The notes: generated from the letters alone by a model not told the origin. Numbered from the stretch's first letter, positions 17,490-26,352 are shown. The stretch: 64,000 bases of DNA from an uncultured Ruminococcus sp. (GCA_947629455.1 CANRDT010000010.1:1-64000), one strand, 5' to 3'. A program made the numbers and translations.

Positions 17490-18158
17490 TCAGCTGAACG
17501 AGGGCGGAGTAACGTCGGTGTGGGGGAATCTGCTTTCGGAGGGGGACGGCTCGGACATACTGAAATACATCTTAGCCGCCTTTGTAGTTCCGAAATCGCG
17601 ATTTGAACCGGTTTTCTGGACTTTGTTGAACGCCTCTCTGAACAAAGCGTTATGCGCCTCCTCGCGGTTGAGCAGGAAGTCGATAGTCTCGCGCACCCTT
17701 TTGTCGTTTATCTGACGGTAGAGGTATTCGTATACCACCTTTGCACGCTGTTCCGAGGCGATGTCCGACAGCAGATCGGCGCAGAGATCGCCCGTAACGG
17801 TGACATAATCTCCCGTCCACGAATATCCCGATGCGTTGATAAGTCCCGGAGCAAGCCCGAGCAGGACGTGGGACTGTATTTCTCCTGCCGGAACGCTCTG
17901 CGCGTCCACATCATGCCCATTGAGAAGATTTATTGTCTGAGCCACCATTTCCATGTGTCCCAGCTCCTCGGCGGCAATATCCAGAAAAAGATCCTTGATC
18001 TCGGGGTCTTTTATCCTGAAACTTTGCGACATATACTGCATAGCCGCTTTCAGCTCGCCGTTCGCGCCGCCGAGCTGTTCCTGCATAAGCGCGGCATACT
18101 GTGGATTCGGCTTTTCCACTCCCACCGGGTGAAATAACATTTTTTCGTGTTTGAACAT
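17490..18158 (-). CDS. Manganese catalase family protein (CotJC-like)
   Basis: 222 residues. Ferritin-like four-helix fold with metal ligands in the pattern Q-Y-A...E-L-K-A-A-M-Q-Y, AAEELGHMEMV (ExxH) and LSDIASEQRAKVVYEY followed by NREEAHNALF (second ExxH-type site). These proteins remove hydrogen peroxide or, in the CotJC form, are spore-coat associated. The C-terminal tail (PSPSESRFPHTDVTPPSFS) is low complexity. Start chosen at the ATG at 18158, with GGCAGG upstream. Single gene. The organism sporulates by other evidence, so a spore-coat role is possible but not shown. Confidence 0.85.
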   Translation of the reverse strand: MFKHEKMLFHPVGVEKPNPQYAALMQEQLGGANGELKAAMQYMSQSFRIKDPEIKDLFLDIAAEELGHMEMVAQTINLLNGHDVDAQSVPAGEIQSHVLLGLAPGLINASGYSWTGDYVTVTGDLCADLLSDIASEQRAKVVYEYLYRQINDKRVRETIDFLLNREEAHNALFREAFNKVQKTGSNRDFGTTKAAKMYFSMSEPSPSESRFPHTDVTPPSFS

Positions 18159-18311
18159 AAAATTACCTGCCTTTCCTGCGATCATTGATAAACTTAGCTG
18201 AACGTCCGCTTTTTACGCAAAACGCTTATTCCAAGTATTCCCGTCAGGCGGAGAATTATTCAAAGAAAGGCTTTTATGTATTTTTCACGCGCCTTATCCG
18301 AGCATATAAAA

Positions 18312-18362
18312 AACAAGAGCAGGACGTTTCGGGAAAATTTCAAAAACCGTCAGGCTCTTGTT
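18312..18362 (-). terminator. Terminator of the asp23-fakA operon
   Basis: AACAAGAGC (18312-18320) pairs with GCTCTTGTT (18354-18362) with an inner GACG/CGTC pairing. On the minus strand the stem runs into six T. Ends transcription after fakA. Confidence 0.8.
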
Positions 18363-18396
18363 AAATTATTTGGATAAAACCGTATTTTCAGCTGCG

Positions 18397-20040
18397 TTAC
18401 TCCACCGAGATTATATAGTAGTAAACCGGCTGACCGCCGTTTATAAGATTTACGTCAAGATGAGGATATTTTGCGCTCACCTGCTGACAGAGCGCGTCTG
18501 CCGCCTCGTCCGAAACGTCCGCGCCGTAAAGTATCGTCACAAAGGAGCTGTCCCCCTTGACCAGCTTTTTGGTGAGCTTATATGCGGCTTTCGCCACGTC
18601 CTTGTCCACAAAGCTTAGTCTGCCGTTGTCCAGACAAAGTATTTCCCCCTGCCTGATAGCGTGTCCCTCATAATCCGAATCGCGCGCCGCAAAGGTGACT
18701 TGTCCTGTGGAAACTTTCTCGAACGCTCTCGTCATTTCAAGACGGTTGCTGTTAAGATCGGCGTCAGGGTCAAAGGCAAGCATTGCGCTCATTCCCTGAG
18801 GGATAGTGCGCGTTTGCAGTACGCAGACGTTTCTGTCCGCAAGCTTGACCGCCTGTTCAGCCGCCATAATGATATTCTTGTTATTCGGGAGAACGAACAC
18901 CGTTTCCGCAGGGCAGGACATTATCGCCGCAAGAATATCCTCGGTAGAGGGATTCATAGTCTGTCCTCCGCGTACTATGCAGTCGACGCCGACGTCCCGA
19001 AACATCGCCTCTATGCCGCTGCCTGCCGCTACGGCAACAAAACCGTACTTCTTTTCCGGCTTGGCAGGCGTTATCTTTTTGGGAAGTCTACTGCCCTGTT
19101 CGTGCTGCTTGTGCTGGAGCTTCATATTCTCTATCTTCGGGAGATTGATATATCCGAATTGCAGACCCTTCTGTATCGCCAGTCCGGGATCGTTGGTGTG
19201 GACGTGTACTTTTATTATCTCATCGTCCTCAACTACCACCACGCAGTCGCCGATAGTTTCAAGATACGCCCTCAGCTTGGACGAGTCCTCGCAGTCGTGC
19301 TTTTTGGTGATAAGCATTTCCGTGCAGTAGGTAAAGTGTATTTCTTCGTCGAACTGTCCGACTACCGATGCGAAAGTATCGACGGTGACGTTATTAAGAT
19401 CTTTGGAAACCGACTCCGCCGCAACGATTTTTCCGCCGTTGAAAACGTCTTTCATGGCGCCAAAAATTATCGTCAGTCCCATTCCGCCTGCGTCCACAAC
19501 TCCGGCTTTAGCCAGAGCAGGCAGCAGCTTGGGAGTTTCCTCCAGAGAAAGCTGTGCCTGACGGCAGACTTCGTCCCAGATCAGCAGAGGATCATTCGTT
19601 GTATGGAGCATTTCACGGGCTTTTTCAGCCGATTCCCTCGCGACCGTGAGGATAGTACCCTCCGTGGGTTTCATTACGGACCTGTAAGCGCCCTCGACGC
19701 CGAGTTCCAGCGATCTTACAAGGTTTTCGCTGTCTATGACGGCGCAGTTTTTCAGCCCCTTTGCAAATCCGCGGAAGATCAGGGAGAGGATAACGCCGGA
19801 ATTTCCCCTTGCTCCTCTGAGCAGACCCGAGGCGGCTATTTCGGCGGTCTCACCTGCAAGGCAGCCGTCGCCGAGAGTGCGCAGCTGTGCCACGCAGTTG
19901 CCGATAGTCATAGACATATTCGTGCCTGTATCGCCGTCGGGAACGGGGAAAACGTTCAGCTCGTCTACTGATTTTCTTTTATTTGAAATAGTGTTTGCTC
20001 CGCTGATTATTGCGTCACGAAAGGTTTTTCCACTTATCAC
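18397..20040 (-). CDS. fakA: Fatty acid kinase catalytic subunit (FakA/YloV, DAK2 domain)
   Basis: 547 residues. N-terminal DhaL/DAK2 kinase domain (to about residue 200) with the nucleotide/Mg motif NVFPVPDGDTGTNMSMT and GARGNSGVILS; middle and C-terminal DegV-like region (KKYGFVAVAAGSGIEAMF..., SFVTILYGADVSDEAADAL). FakA phosphorylates fatty acids bound by a FakB (DegV) partner, feeding exogenous fatty acids to phospholipid synthesis. No fakB lies in the window. It is the second gene after an Asp23-family protein, the usual yloU-yloV pairing of Firmicutes. Confidence 0.9.
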   Translation of the reverse strand: MISGKTFRDAIISGANTISNKRKSVDELNVFPVPDGDTGTNMSMTIGNCVAQLRTLGDGCLAGETAEIAASGLLRGARGNSGVILSLIFRGFAKGLKNCAVIDSENLVRSLELGVEGAYRSVMKPTEGTILTVARESAEKAREMLHTTNDPLLIWDEVCRQAQLSLEETPKLLPALAKAGVVDAGGMGLTIIFGAMKDVFNGGKIVAAESVSKDLNNVTVDTFASVVGQFDEEIHFTYCTEMLITKKHDCEDSSKLRAYLETIGDCVVVVEDDEIIKVHVHTNDPGLAIQKGLQFGYINLPKIENMKLQHKQHEQGSRLPKKITPAKPEKKYGFVAVAAGSGIEAMFRDVGVDCIVRGGQTMNPSTEDILAAIMSCPAETVFVLPNNKNIIMAAEQAVKLADRNVCVLQTRTIPQGMSAMLAFDPDADLNSNRLEMTRAFEKVSTGQVTFAARDSDYEGHAIRQGEILCLDNGRLSFVDKDVAKAAYKLTKKLVKGDSSFVTILYGADVSDEAADALCQQVSAKYPHLDVNLINGGQPVYYYIISVE

Positions 20041-20088
20041 CGGAAATTTCCTCCTAAATTATAATTATACTGACCCGACACTGCCGTA

Positions 20089-20427
20089 TCAGCCGTCAAC
20101 GTAGACATTGACCGCGCTCACCGAAACGCCTGCCTGATCGGTAAGCACATACGCGACCTTGTGAGCGATACTGTCCGTTATGGCTTTCAGATTCACGCCC
20201 AGCGCCGCGCTGATGTGCAGATCGACCGATATGCTGTCGCCGTCCTGAACGATCATCACGCCAACGCTTTTGTCGTTCCTGCCGAGCAGTCGGTTAAGAC
20301 GCTGTTTCGGGGTACAGGGGCACAATCCGGTCACTCCGAAACAGCTTGACGCCGTGGAGGACGCAAGATTTGCCAGATATTCGGCGGAAAATTTTATTGT
20401 ACCGATATGATTTGAAATTTTTATCAC
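20089..20427 (-). CDS. Asp23/Gls24 family protein (YloU-like)
   Basis: 112 residues. The alkaline shock protein 23 fold is indicated by NHIGTIKFSAEYLANLASSTASSCFGVTGL at the start and SISVDLHISAALGVNLKAITDSI...VSVSAVNVYVDG at the end. I set the start at the GTG at 20427, 8 bases after AAGGGAG. A frame extending to 20520 has no ribosome-binding site. Precedes fakA by 48 bases. Role in envelope or lipid homeostasis is known only by association. Confidence 0.87.
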   Translation of the reverse strand: MIKISNHIGTIKFSAEYLANLASSTASSCFGVTGLCPCTPKQRLNRLLGRNDKSVGVMIVQDGDSISVDLHISAALGVNLKAITDSIAHKVAYVLTDQAGVSVSAVNVYVDG

Positions 20428-20502
20428 AAAAACAGCTCCCTTCAGTTTCGGTGATCCTTTTGCGGCAGGCAGTTTTTTATATCCAAAGATATTTACTTTC
20501 TC

Positions 20503-20531
20503 AGTATAACATATTTTCAAATTATTTGCAA
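20503..20531 (-). promoter_or_regulatory. Promoter of asp23-fakA
   Basis: On the minus strand TTGCAA (20526-20531), 17 bases, TATACT (20503-20508). Confidence 0.72.
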
Positions 20532-20588
20532 GTGTTTTTGTTGGGGCAGTGTTAATTTTAAGTTTTTACGGCGATAAGCTTTTAAAGC

Positions 20589-20735
20589 TCACTGTTTTCT
20601 GCGGCAGGAGGAGCGGCAGGCGGAGCAGTCGCCGCAGCATTTTCCTTTTGCCTGCTGTGACAGGTATTTCGCGACAAGTACTACCGACAGAATGATGATA
20701 CCGATACATATTGCTATGATAAAATATTTCATCAT
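20589..20735 (-). CDS. FeoB-associated Cys-rich membrane protein
   Basis: 48 residues: an N-terminal membrane helix (MKYFIIAICIGIIILSVVLVA) then a short Lys-rich stretch and a Cys-rich tail (GKCCGDCSACRSSCRRKQ) with five cysteines. It starts 4 bases after the feoB stop, with GGGGTGAT just upstream. This layout matches the small FeoB_associated family that sits behind feoB in many Clostridia. Probably helps FeoB-mediated iron(II) uptake, perhaps by binding the metal; the mechanism is not established. Start could be either of two adjacent ATGs. Confidence 0.85.
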   Translation of the reverse strand: MMKYFIIAICIGIIILSVVLVAKYLSQQAKGKCCGDCSACRSSCRRKQ

Positions 20736-20739
20736 GATA

Positions 20740-22746
20740 TCACCCCATAAACAGCGAGCCTATCTGATAGACCGCCAGAGCCGCAGTATATGCCACGGCG
20801 CACTGCAGCACCGCGCTTGCCATCGCCCACTTCATACTTCCCATTTCGCGCCGTATGGTTATGAACGCCGATATGCAGGGTACATACAGCAGACAGAATA
20901 CCATAAAGCTCAGAGCGGAAAGGGGAGTGAATACCGACGAGATAGCCGCGGTAAGGGCAGCCTCGTCCGCAGCGGAATAAAGCACGAGCATGGTGCTGAC
21001 TACCGCCTCTTTGGCGACAAGTCCCGAAAGCAGCGCGACCGCCGCCTGCCAGCTGCCGAATCCCAGAGGAGCGAAAACGGGAGCGATAAAAGTGCCGAGT
21101 ATCCCGAAGATACTCTCCGCGCTGTCACGGGTATATTTTAACGTCGGGGTAAACGACTGCATAAGCCATATCAGAACGGACATCGCAAAGATTATCGTGC
21201 CTGCTTTTACGATAAAACCGCGGCATTTTTCCCATGTGTTTTTCATTGCGGCTGAAAGGGTGGGAAGTCTGTATGCAGGCAGCTCCATAACGAATGTTGC
21301 CTGATTTGAGCGGAATACGGTCTTTTTCAGGATAAGTCCGGCAATGACCGCAAGGACGAATCCGAGAAGATACATTGAAAGCACCGCAGCCCATTGGTAT
21401 TTTTTGAAAAACGCTCCCGCAAACAGCGCGTAGACGGGCAGCTTTGCGCCGCAGGACATAAACGGTATGAGCATAATGGTCGCACGGCGTTCGTTGATAT
21501 TTTCCTGAGTTCTCGCCGCCATAACTGCGGGAGTGGTGCAGCCGAATCCCATAAGCATCGGTATAAAGCTTTTTCCCGACAATCCCAGCCGCCGCAGGAA
21601 TCTGTCCGTGACGAAAGCCGCCCGTGCCATATATCCGCTGTCCTCCAGAAAGGACAGGCACATAAAAAGTATGGCGATCTGCGGCAGGAATGTCAGCACT
21701 CCGCCCACGCCGCCGATTATGCCGTCAGTCAGCATGGATATTGTCCACTGCGGCGCTTCGGCGGAAACGAGCAGCCGTTCCACTGCCGGTGAGAGTACTC
21801 CGGAAAAGAATTTTTCTATCAGATCGGACAGAAAAGTCCCGACGGGGCCGAATGTGAGTGCGAAAATGAATCCCATTATAAGGAGGAAGATAGGCAGGGC
21901 AAGAAATCTGTTCGTCACTATCATATCTATCTTTTCGCTTACGGTCAGCTTGTCCGGATCTTCTCCCTTTACAACACATCTGCTTACCGCGTCCTCGATA
22001 AATCTGTACCTTGCGTCGGCAAGCATAGTTTCGCGGTCGCCGTAGCTGCCGCTTTCCTCGTATTTATGCGCAATTTCCTCAAGACGTTCCCTCTGTTGAG
22101 GGGAAAGACTAAGCTCTTCGATCGCTTTTTCGTCCCCTTCGAGGATCTTTGAGGCGTAAAATGCATAGGGTATATCCCTGCTTGAATCGTATATTTCCGC
22201 ATAAATGGAATTGAGCGCGTTCTGCGTGGGTCTGTCAAAATTTATCTCGGGAGGGACAGAGTTTGCCTTTACCGCATATTCAAGCTGAGTGAGTATCTCT
22301 TTGATATTATCTCCCCGTCTTGCCGAGATAGGTACGACGGGCATACCCAGCAGCTTTGAGAGCAGGCAACAGTCTACCGAACCGCCGTGCGCCTTTACGT
22401 CGTCCATCATATTTACCGCAAGCACCATCGGTATACCGAGTTCGGTGAGCTGTACCGTAAGATAGAGATTTCTCTCGATATTCGTTCCGTCGATTATGTT
22501 TATAATTGCCTTTGGCTTTTCGCGTATTATGTAATTTCTTGTGACGATCTCCTCCATGGAATAGGGCGAGAGGGAATATATTCCGGGAAGATCGACTATT
22601 TCAAATTTTCCGTCTGCGGTTTCTCCCGATTTCTTTTCAACGGTAACTCCCGCCCAGTTGCCGACATATTGATTCGAGCCGGTGAGCGCGTTGAAAAGAG
22701 TCGTTTTTCCGCAGTTCGGATTACCTGCGAGCGCGACGCTTATCAT
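20740..22746 (-). CDS. feoB: Ferrous iron transporter FeoB
   Basis: 668 residues. N-terminal G-protein domain with GNPNCGKTTLFNALTG (G1), DLPGIYSLSPYSMEE (G3 and switch) and AVNMMD (G4), then the membrane part with Gate and core motifs (GCTTPAVMAARTQEN, MSCGAKLPVYALF, LYVPCISAFITIRREMG). It imports Fe(II) across the cytoplasmic membrane. Its start lies 26 bases inside the end of feoA and is preceded by AAGGAGG, so translation is probably coupled. Confidence 0.95.
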   Translation of the reverse strand: MISVALAGNPNCGKTTLFNALTGSNQYVGNWAGVTVEKKSGETADGKFEIVDLPGIYSLSPYSMEEIVTRNYIIREKPKAIINIIDGTNIERNLYLTVQLTELGIPMVLAVNMMDDVKAHGGSVDCCLLSKLLGMPVVPISARRGDNIKEILTQLEYAVKANSVPPEINFDRPTQNALNSIYAEIYDSSRDIPYAFYASKILEGDEKAIEELSLSPQQRERLEEIAHKYEESGSYGDRETMLADARYRFIEDAVSRCVVKGEDPDKLTVSEKIDMIVTNRFLALPIFLLIMGFIFALTFGPVGTFLSDLIEKFFSGVLSPAVERLLVSAEAPQWTISMLTDGIIGGVGGVLTFLPQIAILFMCLSFLEDSGYMARAAFVTDRFLRRLGLSGKSFIPMLMGFGCTTPAVMAARTQENINERRATIMLIPFMSCGAKLPVYALFAGAFFKKYQWAAVLSMYLLGFVLAVIAGLILKKTVFRSNQATFVMELPAYRLPTLSAAMKNTWEKCRGFIVKAGTIIFAMSVLIWLMQSFTPTLKYTRDSAESIFGILGTFIAPVFAPLGFGSWQAAVALLSGLVAKEAVVSTMLVLYSAADEAALTAAISSVFTPLSALSFMVFCLLYVPCISAFITIRREMGSMKWAMASAVLQCAVAYTAALAVYQIGSLFMG

Positions 22747-22987
22747 TCTTCTGATCCTCCTTGCTTATCAGGATCTGTTCAGCCTCGGAACGTCTTATCG
22801 AAAGGGTATATCCCCTCAGCTTAAGCTCCAGAGGATCTCCGAGCGGTGCGACGCGGCGCAGCGTTACTCTGACCGAGGGAGTTATGCCCATATCAATAAG
22901 TCTGCGTTTCATAGCGCCGGTGCAGTTGATCGCCGTAACGACCGCACTGCTGCCGACTGTCATATCGTTTAGAGTGAGCTGTTTCAT
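22721..22987 (-). CDS. feoA: Ferrous iron transport protein FeoA
   Basis: 88 residues. SH3-like FeoA domain: LTLNDMTVGSSAVVTAINCTGAMKRRLIDMGITPSVRVTL...PLGDPLELKLRGYTLSIRRSEAEQI. The start at 22987 is 8 bases after AAGGAG; the frame upstream of it is unsupported. A basic tail (DQKNDKRRARR) overlaps the feoB start. FeoA assists FeoB in the cytoplasm. Confidence 0.93.
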   Translation of the reverse strand: MKQLTLNDMTVGSSAVVTAINCTGAMKRRLIDMGITPSVRVTLRRVAPLGDPLELKLRGYTLSIRRSEAEQILISKEDQKNDKRRARR

Positions 22988-23024
22988 TCTGACGCTCCTT
23001 TTATAATGCTTGTCTGTCATATTC

Positions 23025-23055
23025 AAGTATAACATATATACTTGTCAGATTCAAC
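23025..23055 (-). promoter_or_regulatory. feo promoter with palindromic operator
   Basis: On the minus strand TTGAAT (23050-23055), 17 bases, TATACT (23027-23032) with TG one base before it. A perfect inverted repeat with 8-bp arms (CAAGTATA and TATACTTG, 5 bases between, 23025-23045) covers the -10 and most of the spacer. An iron-responsive repressor (Fur or DtxR type) is the natural candidate, but the sequence does not match a consensus I can quote with confidence. Confidence 0.65.
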
Positions 23056-23339
23056 AGTTATGAATAAAATAAAAAAATTTTTACATCTGCGATATGACCT
23101 TGAAGATCAATTTCCTGAATAATAACTTGTTTAGGGTGTATATTCTCCGCCGCGAGGAAAACATCAAAAAAATATCCCCTCGCTATCGTCATACCGCCTT
23201 AAACCCCATAAAAATGGCGATTTTCATATCCCTATATTTGTCAATATTTTTGGTTAATATTTTAATAATTGCTAATTTTCCAAAAGCGCAATTGTGCAGA
23301 ATATACAAAATGAGGTCTATTCATTGTGCAAAATCGTGA

Positions 23340-23369
23340 TTGACAACGTTTACAAAAATTTGATATAAT
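23340..23369 (+). promoter_or_regulatory. Promoter of the solute-binding lipoprotein with cre-like site
   Basis: TTGACA (23340-23345), 18 bases, TATAAT (23364-23369). TGACAACGTTTACA at 23341-23354 matches the catabolite-responsive element TGWAANCGNTNWCA at all but one fixed position and overlaps the -35. CcpA binding here would repress the gene when preferred sugars are present. The long gap 23056-23339 is AT-rich with no gene I can support. Confidence 0.62.
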
Positions 23370-23502
23370 ATACTTATAGTAAGCGCGCGGCGTTTGCTTG
23401 AAACAAAGTTACTTGTTTAGTTCTGCATTGCGATCGTTTTGTCTGCCGCTTTGGGCATATCGCGTTTGTAATGCACAGATCAATCTGATCCGGAGGTTAT
23501 TT

Positions 23503-24933
23503 ATGAAGAATTATAAGAAAACGCTTGCCGGTATTCTTGCCCTCTCGATGACGCTCGGCGTTGCATCGTGCGGTAAGTCAGGCGGCAGCGACAGCGCGGC
23601 AAGCTCGGACGAGAGCTTTGAAGTCACCGAAAATGTTGAAGTACAGCAGTCCACAGATGTAACGCCTATCCCCGACGGCGCGGAAAAGACGCTTATCTAC
23701 CTCGGCGAGAACGACATCAATCCTACCAAGGCAAACCCCGAAAAGAGCACGGAGATCACCCTGTTCGAGCAGCAGGGAGGTAAAGTCGAGTTCAAGAGCA
23801 CTACCAACGAAAAGAGATTCGACGATCTTGCTATGCTCATTCAGGCAAATAAAGACGTTCCCGATATGTTCAAGTACGAATGGCTGGCGTTCCCTTCGCA
23901 GGTCGTAAGAGATATGTATCAGCCTATAGACGATATTGTAGATTTTGACAGCGATCTCTGGTCGGGTGTCAAGAACACGGCGGATCAGTATACCCTTAAC
24001 GGAAAGCACTATGTTGCTCCTCTTTCGTTCGCGGCGTCTGCAATGCTTTGCTATGACAGAGATGTGATAGATTCCGAAGGACTTGACGCTCCTTACGATC
24101 TCTATCTCAACGGCGAGTGGAACTTCTCGGCATTCCATGACATTATGGCTGATTATGTAAACAACGCTCCTGCGGATACTACCCGTTACGGCGCGAACGG
24201 ATTCTTCTATCAGCACATCGTTCAGCAGACGGGCAAGACTTTTGTTACATACGATCCCGAAAAGAACGAGTACGCGAGCAATCTTATGGATCCCGATATT
24301 GAAAATGCTGAGGACTTCCTCTACAATCTGAGAAAAGAAGGTCTGCTGCTTGATGGCTGGATCGGCAGCGCCGGCGACTGCTTCAATCAGAACTGCTTGT
24401 TCTATGGTATGGGTATCTGGGCGTACACCGGTAAGACTCTCGGTCCTAAGGAAGAGGATCACTGGGAAGTCGTTCCTATGCCGCAGTATGATTCCAACCC
24501 TCAGAAGATCACTACATCTGATATGATCGCTTATATGTGGGTAAAGGGTTCGACCAAGAATGACGCTATGAAGACATGGTTCGAGTGCAACCGTGTAGCA
24601 CAGCTCAAGCCTGAGTATCAGGAGGCAGGAAAGGAAAAATTCCTCGAGAACAATCCTTACTGGACAGAAGATATGTATCAGGTGACCGTGGACGTTGTAA
24701 GCGACGACTATCTTATGCTGTTCGACTATGCGTTCGGCGTATCTTCCGCTCTTGGCGACAGAAAGCAGTTTGACGGCAACCAGTGCCTCGTTGACTACCT
24801 GTACAAGGGCGCGACTGTTCCCGATGAGAACGGAAACCAGAAAACGTGGGCGTCTATCCGTGAGGAATACGGTCCTACGGTCGACAGCAACATCAAGGAA
24901 CTCAATCAGAAAGTCAAGGACTATAAGGGATAA
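23503..24933 (+). CDS. Extracellular solute-binding lipoprotein (ABC transporter, sugar type)
   Basis: 476 residues. Lipoprotein signal peptide with lipobox VASC (Cys at about residue 22), an acidic Ser-rich linker, then a family-1 type solute-binding domain (pattern around DVPDMFKYEWLAFP, APLSFAASAMLCYDRDVID, AYMWVKGSTKNDAMKTWFE). Such proteins capture sugars or oligosaccharides outside the membrane for an ABC importer. No permease or ATPase gene is adjacent, so it is an orphan. Start at 23503 follows CGGAGG; a longer frame from 23398 would precede the signal peptide and is rejected. Substrate unknown; the cre-like promoter supports a sugar. Confidence 0.85.
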   Translation: MKNYKKTLAGILALSMTLGVASCGKSGGSDSAASSDESFEVTENVEVQQSTDVTPIPDGAEKTLIYLGENDINPTKANPEKSTEITLFEQQGGKVEFKSTTNEKRFDDLAMLIQANKDVPDMFKYEWLAFPSQVVRDMYQPIDDIVDFDSDLWSGVKNTADQYTLNGKHYVAPLSFAASAMLCYDRDVIDSEGLDAPYDLYLNGEWNFSAFHDIMADYVNNAPADTTRYGANGFFYQHIVQQTGKTFVTYDPEKNEYASNLMDPDIENAEDFLYNLRKEGLLLDGWIGSAGDCFNQNCLFYGMGIWAYTGKTLGPKEEDHWEVVPMPQYDSNPQKITTSDMIAYMWVKGSTKNDAMKTWFECNRVAQLKPEYQEAGKEKFLENNPYWTEDMYQVTVDVVSDDYLMLFDYAFGVSSALGDRKQFDGNQCLVDYLYKGATVPDENGNQKTWASIREEYGPTVDSNIKELNQKVKDYKG

Positions 24934-24958
24934 GCCTTATCCGAATAAACGCGATATA

Positions 24959-24987
24959 GGGGATCTTCGTATGGAGATCCCCTTTTT
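24959..24987 (+). terminator. Terminator of the lipoprotein gene
   Basis: GGGGATCT (24959-24966) pairs with AGATCCCC (24975-24982) and is followed by five T. Confidence 0.88.
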
Positions 24988-25014
24988 GCAGCTCTGAAAT
25001 ATTCATACAAAAAA

Positions 25015-25047
25015 ACGGCGGATATGACTGATAGCCATAGCCGCCGT
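25015..25047 (-). terminator. Terminator of the CheY/CheX pair
   Basis: ACGGCGG (25015-25021) pairs with CCGCCGT (25041-25047). On the minus strand the stem runs into six T. Confidence 0.82.
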
Positions 25048-25068
25048 AATATTTTTCTGTAAGGCTTT

Positions 25069-25953
25069 TCAATGGACGGAAACGATAAATACTACCTCGC
25101 CGAACGAGAATGTGACGGGGATACAGAAGCCTTCGCTCTCGAGCGGTATCTCCTTGTTCACCGAGATGACCTGCGGTTCGAGGGTAAGCTCGGTGCCGCT
25201 CTCGTTGGATTCGTTGACAACGAACAATCCGTTTATGACATTGAGGAACTCGCCGACAGCCGCGTCGATAAACTCGGGAGAATTTTCAAAGACGTCGGAA
25301 GAAAACCTCTCGGCGATCGAAACGTATTCCGATTTGCCCGCGCATATGCAGACGTCCGCCTTGTACTTTCCGACTATGCTTTGCTGTACGACATAATCCG
25401 CCTCGGCGCTTTTTACTACGGTAGACTGCTGCGGAGTAAAATCGTCGCCGATGAATCTGATGATATTCTTGAAAAGGAGCGTGATATAATCGGTGTAGAT
25501 ACGCGCATTTTCGGCTGTGTTGAAGTGATAGAACTCCTTGACCAGACCGAGCAGCTTGTCGTTCTGATAGCCCGAGATGTCGTCGTCGGTAAGCTGATAA
25601 AGCTCTTTATATTCCTTTATCGCATCTTCAAACTGAGCGTTTGTAAGCGAATTGTCGTTGACAAGAGTCTGTCCGAGCAGCAGATAGTCGGACGGAGACT
25701 CGGAAAGGAGAGTATCCACATTATCCTGAGTGAGATAGCCGAATTCAACGCACAGATCGCCGAACCGCTTATCCACCGTCTGCTGGGCAACGTTGACGTG
25801 CTCGACCTGCTCGGCAGTCATAAGTCCTGCGTTTATTGCAAGGACGCCGAGACGCATACGGGTGTTTTTCTTCTCGTCGATCGCCCGGGCAAGCGCCTCG
25901 GGAGTGACCAGCTGCTTATTAAGTAAAAATGCTCCGAAAAATTGTGCAAACAT
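25069..25953 (-). CDS. CheX-like chemotaxis phosphatase with MshEN/GspE-like N-terminus
   Basis: 294 residues. Residues about 1-110 show two helical repeats of the kind seen in type II secretion GspE N-terminal/MshEN domains (LGVLAINAGLMTAEQVEHVNVAQQ; LGQTLVNDNSLTNAQFEDAI). The C-terminal part (about 140-294) resembles CheX/CheC-type domains (KADVCICAGKSEYVSIAERF..., SPEFIDAAVGEFLNVINGLFVVN). It lies 21 bases after a CheY-like gene, so the two are one unit: the receiver and a probable phosphatase or partner. No flagellar or chemoreceptor gene is in the window; a role in pilus, c-di-GMP or other signalling is possible. Confidence 0.68.
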   Translation of the reverse strand: MFAQFFGAFLLNKQLVTPEALARAIDEKKNTRMRLGVLAINAGLMTAEQVEHVNVAQQTVDKRFGDLCVEFGYLTQDNVDTLLSESPSDYLLLGQTLVNDNSLTNAQFEDAIKEYKELYQLTDDDISGYQNDKLLGLVKEFYHFNTAENARIYTDYITLLFKNIIRFIGDDFTPQQSTVVKSAEADYVVQQSIVGKYKADVCICAGKSEYVSIAERFSSDVFENSPEFIDAAVGEFLNVINGLFVVNESNESGTELTLEPQVISVNKEIPLESEGFCIPVTFSFGEVVFIVSVH

Positions 25954-25974
25954 TATAATGATCCCCCTTGTCCT

Positions 25975-26352
25975 TTATTTCTGTCCTGCGAGATGTTCGA
26001 TTATTTTCTTCACCTGTTCCTTGTCAACGGGTTTCTGAACAAAATCGTAAGCACCGAGCATTATCGCCTGTTTCAGATGATTCTGCGTACCTACAGAGGA
26101 CGCCATTACCACCTTTGCGGCAGGGTCGGATTCAATTATCTGCCTGAGCGCGTCAATACCCGTGAGCTTAGGCATAACAATATCCATAAAAACCAGATCA
26201 GGCTTAAATTCCTGATATTTGGCAACAGATTCCTCACCATCGGCAGCCTCGTAGATATTGCCAATGCCGAGCGAGGCGAGAAACATACTGAGATTTTTCC
26301 TTGCGAACATGGAGTCGTCGCATATAAGTATTTTAAAATCTCTCAAATCCAT
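25975..26352 (-). CDS. CheY-like response regulator (receiver only)
   Basis: 125 residues, a single receiver domain: acidic pocket CDDSMF, phospho-acceptor Asp in DLVFMDIVMPKLTG, Ser/Thr in VVMASSVGTQ and Lys in YDFVQKPVDKEQ. There is no output domain. Transcribed with the CheX-like gene. The cognate kinase is not evident in the neighbourhood. Confidence 0.9.
   Translation of the reverse strand: MDLRDFKILICDDSMFARKNLSMFLASLGIGNIYEAADGEESVAKYQEFKPDLVFMDIVMPKLTGIDALRQIIESDPAAKVVMASSVGTQNHLKQAIMLGAYDFVQKPVDKEQVKKIIEHLAGQK

Noticed and set aside
18661-19971. Long plus-strand ORF of 436 codons opposite fakA
   Set aside because: Its translation has no domain, is rich in Arg, His, Tyr and Ser as expected from antisense reading, and fakA on the other strand has clear motifs.
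23094-23339. 81-codon ORF in the gap before the lipoprotein gene
   Set aside because: AT-rich, no ribosome-binding site, no promoter in front, no recognisable domain.
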